A DNA stretch of 33,674 nt, from IMG/VR virus record IMGVR_UViG_3300034092_002087, positions 1 to 33,674 of that record. One strand, 5' to 3'. The position numbers were made by a program, and so were the translations under genes. Positions 1-8,100 of this stretch are shown piece by piece. The notes beneath the pieces are model-generated. The model was not told the DNA's origin. It ran no database searches and was given only the letters and a program-made list of their open reading frames with translations. The stretch is from a virus. How positions within the stretch are numbered: position 1 is the first letter of the stretch; every line of letters begins with the position of its first letter.

Positions 1-347
1 GCTGCTACTTGGTTTACCAGGGCTGTTTTACCAGTTCCTGATTGACCAACTAGATACGTAGTGTCTCTTGACGTTATTGCCTGAAGTAGCTGTACTAGCT
101 CTTCTTTTGGAAAGACATAGTTTGGATTCAAACTAGGAGTCAGAACTCCAGGAGTTGCAAAGCCAGTAACCGCGATATCTAAGTAAACTGTATTTCCCTT
201 CGAGTCTTTTACAGACTCTCCCTGGCTCATCTTTACGCCAGTATCAATCTTAAACGTATCTCTTACGGAGAATGACTTAGTCTCTCTATTAGCTCTGTGT
301 GGAACAACAGAAATAGCAGCATGAGAGAGCTGTGTGTGGATGTCCAT
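1..347 (-). CDS. CobS-like AAA+ ATPase, N-terminal part (partial)
   Basis: The gene starts at the ATG at 345-347 and runs off the left edge of the window after about 115 residues. The translation ends in a clear Walker A motif, GQSGTGKT, at residues 101-108, preceded by a hydrophobic strand (TYLV). Roughly 100 residues ahead of the P-loop, including the segment PNYVFPKEELVQLLQAI, resemble the N-terminus of the CobS/MoxR-type AAA+ ATPases that are common in tailed phages. In those phages the role is usually unknown; true CobS is a cobaltochelatase subunit. The ATG shares one base with the TAA stop of the upstream gene, so translation is probably coupled. Walker B, sensor and arginine-finger motifs lie outside the window, so the family call is provisional. 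The P-loop itself is certain. Confidence 0.7.
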   Translation of the reverse strand, partial: MDIHTQLSHAAISVVPHRANRETKSFSVRDTFKIDTGVKMSQGESVKDSKGNTVYLDIAVTGFATPGVLTPSLNPNYVFPKEELVQLLQAITSRDTTYLVGQSGTGKTALVNQVA

Positions 348-790
348 TATAGTATGTCCCACTCCGTTTGTTCAACTATCGTCGGGGTCTCTAGGGTCTT
401 GCGAGTTCGTACGTATTGGGTTTGTCCGTTGAGGAAAGACAGCTCGGTACCTGTAGGCACAGCTACGAGTGCACCTGACAAGACTATAGGTAAAGTGTCA
501 CGCTCGTCAAGGTGGCGAGAGTGCACCTCCACATTATGTTCACGCAACAGCGTGCGAATACGACTAACTGCAGCTTTTATGCTGGGCATCTCTAAGTCGT
601 ACTCCAGGAGTTTAACGTTCGAAGGCAGTATCCAACCAGCAGGAAAGTTGTACTTGTTACCGTGAGACAGTAGTACAACCAACTTGTTTGCCTTTGCCAG
701 GGAATCTACTACTTCGTGATGCTTTTCATTCTCAGGAAGTACGGTTGGGTCCTTGACAAACACGATGCGGTTTAAAACGTGATCTGCCAT
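347..790 (-). CDS. hypothetical protein, replication block
   Basis: This is a 147-residue protein that I do not recognise. The start is the ATG at 788-790, which has GGAG eight bases upstream and overlaps the end of the primase gene by 19 bases. The frame stays open upstream to a TTG at 826, which would overlap the primase much more. The protein looks soluble, mixed alpha/beta and charged, with no membrane segment, signal peptide or Cys motif. A hydrophobic strand (KLVVLLSHG, about residues 36-44) and a helical charged segment (SIKAAVSRIRTLLREH) are visible. It lies between the primase and a CobS-like ATPase in a coupled gene string, so a part in DNA metabolism is possible but rests on position alone. 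Confidence 0.75.
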   Translation of the reverse strand: MADHVLNRIVFVKDPTVLPENEKHHEVVDSLAKANKLVVLLSHGNKYNFPAGWILPSNVKLLEYDLEMPSIKAAVSRIRTLLREHNVEVHSRHLDERDTLPIVLSGALVAVPTGTELSFLNGQTQYVRTRKTLETPTIVEQTEWDIL

Positions 791-1851
791 TTGCTGTACT
801 CCAAAGTATTGTATGTATCCACACAATCCTCTAGTGCCAGCTTAAGCATATCAGCACCGTTAATTTCTGCAAGTGTGTTACCTGCATCCATGTGTGCAGG
901 CCAGCCGGTCATGCGACTAACATACACTTTTCGGAAGTGCATGTGCAAGTCTGGCACTGCACGCATTATCTCTTTGCGTGCATCTCGCCTATCCCAGAAC
1001 ACTGTGACCTCTTCAACTCCCCATGACTTTAGGAGCAAGATCTGTTCTAGTGAAATCTTTTTTGAAAAAGTGGCGTATGATGATGTTTCTGGAATTCTAC
1101 GAACCGCAAGCGCGTCAAGAACTCCTTCAACAAGTATAGCATGATTTCCATACGGACGTACATACGGCCAAAAAGTTTTTGCTAGCTCTGATTCCGGCGC
1201 TGAGAGGTACTTATCGCTGCCTGCGTAGGCTGGATCAATGACTCTAGCCTGCCATGACACGAGGGAATTGTCGCCACCATAAATAGGAACAACCACACGA
1301 CGACCAATATTGCCTCTTCGTTTTCGTTTTGAATCATATACAGCACACGAATGTTCTGGTACGTAATGAAACCGTACTGCCTTTATTTCTTTTTCAGTAA
1401 TGCCACGAGAGATCAAGTAATCCCAGAATGGAGCGTTTTGTTCGTCTCTAGAAGTGAGAGGCTTGCACGCACTTGGAAGACTGCGAATAGTTTTGATGGG
1501 AGTGATTACTACCGGCTCGGATATCTTTGTCTCGTCCAGTTGCTGGATTAAGCACATCGGGTCGTCAGGTGTGGTACGTGCGTACTCTTGCACCAAACGT
1601 TTGATGGCTAAGTGCTTAGGCGTGTTCTCTGCCTTTGCTACAAAATCAAAAGTGTCGTACTTACCCGAAGAGAAACCACATTTGAAGCAATTAAACTTTC
1701 GCTTGGTCGGATTGACGTACAGCTTGAAGTCATTGTCGCCACAAGCAAAGCAGCAAACACGAAGCTCCTCGCTCGGTGTGTGCTTCACGTCCAATGTAGC
1801 GTGGAGGTATCCGTCCCAGTCAAAGTCTTCTTGAACTCTGCGAAACAGCAT
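772..1851 (-). CDS. DnaG-like DNA primase with zinc-binding and TOPRIM domains
   Basis: This 359-residue primase would make RNA primers for the phage fork. The N-terminus carries a zinc-binding domain with CFAC at residues 34-37 and CFKC at 55-58. A TOPRIM fold follows: the acidic EGVLDALA motif at 242-249 and a DRRD pair at 287-290 match the metal-binding E and DxD-type positions, although the second motif is not the textbook DxDxxG. At about 360 residues it is shorter than cellular DnaG and seems to lack the C-terminal helicase-binding domain. I chose the ATG at 1849-1851 because AGGAG sits five bases upstream and it follows the preceding stop by 17 bases. The open frame continues upstream to 2016, but that part overlaps the previous gene. 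The DnaB-like helicase gene lies two genes upstream. Confidence 0.88.
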   Translation of the reverse strand: MLFRRVQEDFDWDGYLHATLDVKHTPSEELRVCCFACGDNDFKLYVNPTKRKFNCFKCGFSSGKYDTFDFVAKAENTPKHLAIKRLVQEYARTTPDDPMCLIQQLDETKISEPVVITPIKTIRSLPSACKPLTSRDEQNAPFWDYLISRGITEKEIKAVRFHYVPEHSCAVYDSKRKRRGNIGRRVVVPIYGGDNSLVSWQARVIDPAYAGSDKYLSAPESELAKTFWPYVRPYGNHAILVEGVLDALAVRRIPETSSYATFSKKISLEQILLLKSWGVEEVTVFWDRRDARKEIMRAVPDLHMHFRKVYVSRMTGWPAHMDAGNTLAEINGADMLKLALEDCVDTYNTLEYSKWQITF

Positions 1852-1867
1852 GAAAACTCCTAGTGGC

Positions 1868-2329
1868 TCAAAGAGGTTCTGGAGGCATCGGAGATACTCT
1901 CTGTTCGTGAGGCAGGATGTAAGGACTCTCCCATATTCGCTTAAAAGGAATCTTCTTTGCACATTGTCCACAATCCGCGTGCAAGAACTTAGAAGACCTA
2001 CGATCCCACGCAGCACTAGATTGCACGGCTCCGTACACAGCTGTTCCCTTGTCGTCTTGTGAAAGGTAAGCGAACGCCACTTTCAAATTGTTCGCGTAAT
2101 GTGCAACTACGAACTGGTAGAATCCGCAACGCGCACACTGTAGCGCACCAGCGGGAAGTTTACCAAGCACCACTTGTAGGTCGTACACACAATTGTGACA
2201 AATCACTTTGTCACTGTTATCTGACTTCACCGCTAGCTTTTCTACTTTAGTTCCACAAAAGCTGCACTCGTGTTCTTCGTTGACGGCAGTTAACATTTGT
2301 TTATGCGCCCAGGTTAGAAAGTCAGTCAA
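1868..2329 (-). CDS. small protein with four CxxC pairs (zinc-ribbon type)
   Basis: The protein has up to 153 residues and four CxxC pairs: C22-C25, C44-C47, C65-C68 and C120-C123. Eight cysteines spaced this way suggest two structural zinc sites, as in zinc ribbons or HNH-type and recombination-mediator proteins. No catalytic motif is visible, so function is unassigned. The frame begins at a TTG (2327-2329) inside the TTGACTGA overlap with the end of the DnaB-like gene. A more conventional ATG at 2294-2296 would remove 11 residues and keep all cysteines, but it has no better ribosome site. The gene sits between helicase and primase, so a helper role at the fork (for example binding single-stranded DNA) is possible by context only. 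Confidence 0.75.
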   Translation of the reverse strand: MTDFLTWAHKQMLTAVNEEHECSFCGTKVEKLAVKSDNSDKVICHNCVYDLQVVLGKLPAGALQCARCGFYQFVVAHYANNLKVAFAYLSQDDKGTAVYGAVQSSAAWDRRSSKFLHADCGQCAKKIPFKRIWESPYILPHEQRVSPMPPEPL

Positions 2330-3725
2330 GGACTACATCACCAGTTGCAAAATCAGGAATTTGAGCAAGCTCTTCGTGACGTTCGCCTGCTTCGATCTCC
2401 TCCACAGTAGCACTCGCCTTTCCGCTCTGCAAAGCGGAGTCTTTAACAGGACCAGCGTAGAACTGCATGTGCCCGAAATCTGTGGCAATTTTCACAGTGC
2501 GAAGCGCAGGACCATTTCGGTTCTTGTTTATGAACAGGCGCATGACCCCGTCTTCCTTCTCATCCTTGGTCTGTGCCAAGATAATTGACATGTCAGCAGT
2601 GTATAGGCGGGAGATAGACCCTCCAATTCCCGTCTCGTCTGCTGTCTCCATTGCCATACCAGAGCGGTTAAGCTGCAGAGCGGACCATATGCGCGTGTTA
2701 AACTCCTTTGCCATACCTCGCGTAGCCTTAGCCACGGCCGCTTGCTCTTGGTTCACGTCACCGTAAGTGCGATGAGGCTTCATCAAATCTAGGTAGTCAA
2801 TGATGACCAATCCAGGCGTAACACCAATAGACGCTAGTTGCTTGTAGTGCGCTTTAATAGTGTGGATGGTGGCCTCATCTTCTGGATACTCCTTGATTAT
2901 GAGGTTGTTACCGAAGCGTTGGTGATACCCATGAAGCTGCTTGTACGCAGCGTCGTTCATGGATTTCAAATCGTTAGGCTTGATGTGACAAAACAAGGAG
3001 TCAAATCGGTCAGCGATGTCTTCTGCAGACAGCTCCAGTGTATAGTAAACGACCTGTTGGCCAAGAAGGATAGCCACACGACCTAACCATTCAAGGAAGA
3101 TGGACTTACCACGACCTGAGCCGCCGATAATCAAGCCCATCTGCTTGGTCTTAAGACCACCAAAAGTAAGCTCGTCAAGCTCGGCAATACCGGTTGACAG
3201 CTTTCTTTCTTCCTCCCGAACTAGTCGGTTGTTTAGGCGTTCTTCAAACTCTTTGAAGTAGTTCGTACCTACAGTAAGCACGTCCATTCCTGTGTTACGT
3301 GCCTTTTCTACAACCTGAACTACCTCATCCCAGCGTTCTTCCTTTATCAAGTCCAATGAGTCAAGGATAGCCTGCTTCATGGACTGCGTGCGAATGAACT
3401 TAGCAAACGTATCTTGTATGTGCTGTTCTTCGAACGGTAACGGAGGCTTTACGATGTGAGCGTAATAACTCGCGACCTTGTCAACCTCGGACTCTTTGAT
3501 GACTTTGGTCTTCGCTGCTTTGATTAGCTCTTCACGAAGCGTAATCGGAGTAAGCGGAATATGGGCTGTCTTTATTTGTACAAAGTACCACTGCAATGCT
3601 CTGTTTGCAAAATGGGAAGCATCTACAGTTTCTCCAGCTATCTCTCGAAAAGAAGAGTTAGCCAACATGTAGGAGAGTACCCGTGTTTGGTACTCTTCCG
3701 TATACATCAGGGGATTTTCAGCCAT
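2322..3725 (-). CDS. DnaB-like replicative helicase
   Basis: This 467-residue RecA-fold hexameric helicase would unwind the phage replication fork 5' to 3'. Residues 1-150 form the DnaB N-terminal helical domain (EEYQTRVLSYML at the start). The C-terminal ATPase has Walker A GGSGRGKS at 201-208, the catalytic glutamate in YTLELS near 231, Walker B LVIIDYLDLM at 306-315, and the LQLNRSG sensor segment at about 350-356, all typical of DnaB and phage gp41-type helicases. The length is normal for the family. The ATG at 3723-3725 overlaps the previous gene by eight bases (ATGGCTGA). The gene is followed at once by the CxxC protein and the DnaG-like primase, a standard helicase-primase arrangement. 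The identification is firm. Confidence 0.93.
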   Translation of the reverse strand: MAENPLMYTEEYQTRVLSYMLANSSFREIAGETVDASHFANRALQWYFVQIKTAHIPLTPITLREELIKAAKTKVIKESEVDKVASYYAHIVKPPLPFEEQHIQDTFAKFIRTQSMKQAILDSLDLIKEERWDEVVQVVEKARNTGMDVLTVGTNYFKEFEERLNNRLVREEERKLSTGIAELDELTFGGLKTKQMGLIIGGSGRGKSIFLEWLGRVAILLGQQVVYYTLELSAEDIADRFDSLFCHIKPNDLKSMNDAAYKQLHGYHQRFGNNLIIKEYPEDEATIHTIKAHYKQLASIGVTPGLVIIDYLDLMKPHRTYGDVNQEQAAVAKATRGMAKEFNTRIWSALQLNRSGMAMETADETGIGGSISRLYTADMSIILAQTKDEKEDGVMRLFINKNRNGPALRTVKIATDFGHMQFYAGPVKDSALQSGKASATVEEIEAGERHEELAQIPDFATGDVVLD

Positions 3726-4353
3726 TAGACTTGACTTTCTTCCACAAGGGGTCTGCGTTCAAGAACTTATCTGGAAATACAGCTAGACCGGGAAGAACTA
3801 AATTACGGTACACTTCTTCTCTAGACATCTTTTGTGCCCGCATCAAATCAGTCATTTGCTTTTCACACCTACGAAACAAATCACCAATAGGTATGTTCGC
3901 CTCTATATTGGAAGTTCGCACCTGTACAGGTTTTACTGATGCAGCGCGAACAACTGCTGCATCAGTAGTCAACTGCACTGGCTTTGGTGCTGTACGAAAC
4001 TTCTCGTGAAACCAAGTAAACTGTGCACGTAAGAAAGTCTCCAAGTCAACTCCTGAGGCTTTCAGAGCTGAAGTAACACGCTTCCAAAGCGACAAGCCCT
4101 TTGGAGTGAAAGCTTGTCCAGTCATACCGTGGTATGGCTTGCGTGTGTACTCTTCCAATAAACGGTAATACGCCGAACGGGCACAATACTCTTCCAGGTG
4201 TTCAGTGTGGAGTTCCGTCTCTCCATTAAGCAATGCGCTAGTTTTCGTGGCGATATTTGCCACCCTGCGCTCATGGTTTTCAGTAGCTGCAATGCTGCGG
4301 TTCAAGGTTGCAAGGCGCTGCGCCTGAACCATGGCGATTATATCTACACCCAC
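3718..4353 (-). CDS. hypothetical protein upstream of the replicative helicase
   Basis: This 211-residue protein is not recognised. I start it at the GTG at 4351-4353 because the bases just ahead (AAGAGGTGACT) form a strong Shine-Dalgarno site built into the end of the J-domain gene, two bases after that gene's TGA. A later ATG at 4330-4332 is possible, and the frame is open upstream to 4458. The protein is basic and probably alpha-helical, with an N-terminal charged region and a C-terminal helical segment (GDLFRRCEKQMTDLMRAQK). It has no membrane or cysteine motifs. Its place directly before the DnaB-like gene, with which it overlaps by eight bases, is where some phages encode a helicase loader. 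That is a positional guess, not a sequence match. Confidence 0.75.
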   Translation of the reverse strand: MGVDIIAMVQAQRLATLNRSIAATENHERRVANIATKTSALLNGETELHTEHLEEYCARSAYYRLLEEYTRKPYHGMTGQAFTPKGLSLWKRVTSALKASGVDLETFLRAQFTWFHEKFRTAPKPVQLTTDAAVVRAASVKPVQVRTSNIEANIPIGDLFRRCEKQMTDLMRAQKMSREEVYRNLVLPGLAVFPDKFLNADPLWKKVKSNG

Positions 4354-4355
4354 AG

Positions 4356-4724
4356 TCACCTCTTGGTCATGAGAGTTTCGTACGCTGTTTTTGCTCGCAT
4401 GAACGCTTCGGAGTCCCCCCCGTGGTCCGGATGCAGTATCTTTGCGAGTTCCCGCCAAGCGGCCTTTATAATAGCCGGTGGGGCAGTGGGTAGCAAGTGA
4501 AGAACCGCGTAGGGGTCGGAAGGCTGTTCAGTACTAGCTGCGGCTGAGGCATCTATCTGCCTAATACTGTCTACATACTTTTCGTGCACATACCATACCC
4601 CGTTCACCATATTACGGTATGCATTGGGTATGGAGTACTTTATGTAGCGGAGTACTAGCTTGGTGGGGTGTGATACTCTCCACCAACCAATCCAGTCTCC
4701 GGATTGTATTGGCGTCAAGTCCAT
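4356..4724 (-). CDS. J-domain protein with HARP-like N-terminal segment
   Basis: This is a 122-residue protein. The C-terminal half (about 69-119) is a J domain, starting DPYAVLHLLP and carrying the HPD signature at 98-100 followed by HGGDSEAF. J domains stimulate the ATPase of Hsp70 (DnaK), so it probably recruits the host chaperone. The N-terminal half (about 15-55), with HPTKLVLRYIKYSIPN followed by VWYV, resembles the short HARP-type annealing-helicase accessory repeat, in which a proline-containing loop is followed by a Trp strand. That second match is weaker. The ATG at 4722-4724 has GAGG about ten bases upstream and overlaps the previous gene by ten bases. Position among replication genes suggests a role in remodelling replication complexes, as DnaJ does for lambda, but this is inference. 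Confidence 0.8.
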   Translation of the reverse strand: MDLTPIQSGDWIGWWRVSHPTKLVLRYIKYSIPNAYRNMVNGVWYVHEKYVDSIRQIDASAAASTEQPSDPYAVLHLLPTAPPAIIKAAWRELAKILHPDHGGDSEAFMRAKTAYETLMTKR

Positions 4725-5131
4725 CGCAGCGATACCTCTTCGGTAGTGCGATAATTTCTGTTGTGGCTACCGATCGCTATTTGCGTAGGTCTGTACGGAT
4801 TCTGAGGCTTTCCAGGAAAGTTTACTTTAGACAGCCTGCGGAGTCTAGACAACGCCAAATACGGAATGTCCACCGGCAGGGGAGACGACACTGCCATGGC
4901 GTAGCGGTTCATTTCTTGAACCTCCACACTCAGAATGCCTTGTGTAACGTCGTTGTGAATAAGAAGACCAGTGAACTTGCTTAGGTCGTCCAGGCTATAT
5001 CTAGCTGGTGTACTAGGTACATAACGAAAAGGCATGCCTGTAGCTGCGTTTCGGTCTTTTCGCAACGCAAACCCCAACTTCATCCAGCCGAGAAGTTCAT
5101 CTCCTGGGCGGAGGTCCGTTACTTTCAGCAT
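4715..5131 (-). CDS. hypothetical protein, replication block
   Basis: This 138-residue protein is not recognised. It is basic in its second half (SRLRRLSKVNFPGKPQNPYR) and opens with LRPGDELLGWMKLGFALRK, which could form a small beta domain. No membrane, cysteine or nucleotide-binding motif is present. The ATG at 5129-5131 has a GGA six bases upstream and overlaps the end of the helicase gene by 35 bases, longer than most overlaps here. An internal ATG at 5083 would shorten the protein to 122 residues. It lies between the SF2 helicase and the J-domain protein and is part of the same coupled string. Confidence 0.7.
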   Translation of the reverse strand: MLKVTDLRPGDELLGWMKLGFALRKDRNAATGMPFRYVPSTPARYSLDDLSKFTGLLIHNDVTQGILSVEVQEMNRYAMAVSSPLPVDIPYLALSRLRRLSKVNFPGKPQNPYRPTQIAIGSHNRNYRTTEEVSLRWT

Positions 5132-8100
5132 CTTGCGTCCAAATCTTTCTTACTAGTGCTACATCAGGCCCACTCTGAATCAGAGGAAAACACTCTTCCT
5201 TCTTGTAGTCTTCCCAACGCTCCAAACTATGCTTGAGCAGGTAATCATTGGTGAAGTTGGCAAACTCTACTGCAATTAGTTTGCTGCCTCGCAAGCCTCT
5301 ACCCAGGCGCTGCATGGTCTTGATCCGGCTCTTACGGGATCCGGCTAAAATGAGAGCATCAATTGTAGGCACGTCCACGCCTTCATCAAGGATTGTACTT
5401 GCCACTAGTACTGGCAACTTTCGCTCACCGAAGTCTTTTAGCGCATTGGCACGAACTTCCGTAGCTTCTTCACCATGGATAAACAAGTGCGGGATGAATA
5501 CATCTCCAGTAGCTGTCCACAAAGCCTGGTCGATTGCTTTGCCATGCTCAATCTGCTCACACAGAATCAGCGTACTCAACCCAACCTCTTGAAAAACCTT
5601 TGTCCATTCAACGATGAGATTGAGTGCATTAGGATTGTCCACTACCCCTTGTTTGTAGGCAGACGCATACGCCAGTTTCTTGGGTAGAACAGGCGCGGTT
5701 ATCTTCGAGAAGATAACATACGTTTTAGCGCTGATACCGTTCTCAACCAAGAACTTGTTAGGGATGTCCACAATGACAGGACCAATTGTCGCAAGAAGGC
5801 GTAAGTTAGCGCCATCGGTACGGTCCATAGGAGTGCCACTAAGGCCGTACCTGTAGTTAGCAGGACATGCAGTACAAACATCATACCAGGTTTCACTACC
5901 TGCATGATGGCAGTTATGCGTGAGCAGTCCATTCGCAACAAACGTATGGTCTTCCTCTACTTCGAACTCTACGGTGTTCAAGGACAGTCCTGTGTCAACT
6001 TTCGTAACTAGTACGGGACGAGCGTTTACACTACTGGCGATAGCGGTCACCTCTGAATCGAACACAGACGGAAGTCTGCCGTGTCTCTTAGAAGCCAACT
6101 GCTTTCTTGGCAAGAAGCCAGGGCACAAACTGGAAAACTCAGTTGTGGACACACTGGGGACTACCACTCTGTATCCAGGATTCTGTTGTGACTTCTTAGG
6201 GCAGACTTGCAGTCTAGCGGCAATATTATTGTCCCGCAAAAATCGCTGTAGGGCAACCATCAACGCATAGCAAGTGGTTTGTATACCACAACGATTGCTC
6301 TTAAGGTCAACAAAGCCCTTAGCGTCGAACAACCCAGAAATATAAGACCGCATGTTAGGATGCAGAGGCAAATGCTTATACTTGTTCTGCCGAACGCTAA
6401 AGCCCAAAGCAGCCAAGTCCAACAGGAAAGCATCTGAGGAAACGGTAAGTGTGTGACCACCTCGGGCATTTGTGGACACGCACGTTGAGGAATCTGGATA
6501 TGCCTTAGTAAGCAAAGAGGGCACTACTGTTTCCCAGAACTCGAAGTCTTTCCTGTAGGAAAAGCGGACCTTGTTCGTGCTGTGCCAATGTCCACCACCA
6601 GCAAACAAGCCTGCCAAATATGCGGAAAGGCTGAAATCAGCCAAGGGCCTAGAGGGAGACATGCGTTCTAGCAGAACATCGTCAACACTAACGCTATCTG
6701 CGTAGATATAGGTAAGCTTGCCGTTACGAACAACGGCTATTGGGTGCTCCACAGAGCACAACAAAGAGAGCCCATCACTTGCGTGCAGTTTGACGCCCTC
6801 TCTTGTGTGGGTGGTAACTCGCGTGACCGGCTTCATTCCGGAATGAGTTACAACTACATCTCCTACCTTGATATCCTTGGCGTAGGAATACCCAGATTCC
6901 GTGGAAATCACAGAGTATTCGTCCACACATTCGTCCACGAAAAGAACTTCGCAACCCTTGAGAAGGTCCTGGCACGACTGTTGTTCAAAACGAGACTCAA
7001 GCGTGTCAACGGTGGCGATTGTAACCCAGGTTCCTGGATTCCAAACTCCATCTCCGACGATTCCAATTTCCTCTTCCGTTGCTCCCAAGCGCTTCATGAA
7101 GCGTGCACGGGACTGATGCAGGAGTTCCCTGGTGGTGACCATGAAAATAGTAGGCATTTCAAGATAGCGTGTAATTGCGCACGCCACCTCGGTGTTGTGT
7201 GTTACTGTGAAATCACCCAACAGGAATCTACCGTCTCCATCTAGAGTGAACCCCGCGTAGTCACCTACACCAAGCGGCTCAACGCGAAAACCAGTGTTCA
7301 GGCGATAAGGTTGTTTGCGCTTCTTAGCTTGCTTTCGAGGAAGACGCGTAGGGATCTTGTGTAGGTCGCCGTAAATGTGAAGCCTGTGGTAAGTGACACC
7401 GTTCACGACCTTCGGCTTCACATTCACTCGAAAGCCTAGCGAACGAGCAAGATCCCGAATACCCTCAGCGTAAGTAGCTCGTACTTGCGTGATCTCAAAC
7501 CACTTAGAGTTCACCTCCAAGTGGCCGTCAGTATCCAACAAGCCTGCAAGAAACAGTAGGCGCACACGCTCACTTCCGCGAAGACAAGACAGTGGCAGAG
7601 TGGAAGCATCTCCGCACACCCTACGCATTTCCGTGAGTAGAGGATTCGTCTCCCCACGAGGAGTAACAAGAGCATAGGTATCTGCTCGTCCTGAAGACTC
7701 GGATGCATACTTGATGAGATTCAACGACCAAGACTTGCAGGTGTCGGAAAGCAGGTCCACGATCTCTGAATCCATCATGGTAACTTGCACGCCCTGCTTA
7801 AGGTCCTTGCGCCCGTCTCCAAACCACACACCCAAGAAATACGGGTCAATCGAAGGATCCGGAATAGCCGGATAGTTAACGCCCGTGCTGAACTGTTTCA
7901 ACAGTCTGCGACGATTCGTAGACAACTTAAAGTACTCGGGAAGCTCAATATCTACAACTTCGTTGGCGTGCTTACCGGTACGTCTAGAGTCACGCAGTGT
8001 GAGAACGTGAACATCGTTGCAAATCCAGGGGTCACCTAGATTAGGTACAATCCTGTACATAGGCCCGGTGCCCGTACAGGTACTCTGAACGGCGCGCGGA

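Noticed and set aside
4337-4342. Perfect minus-strand TATAAT
   Set aside because: No -35 element at the right spacing, and the sequence is inside the first codons of a gene.
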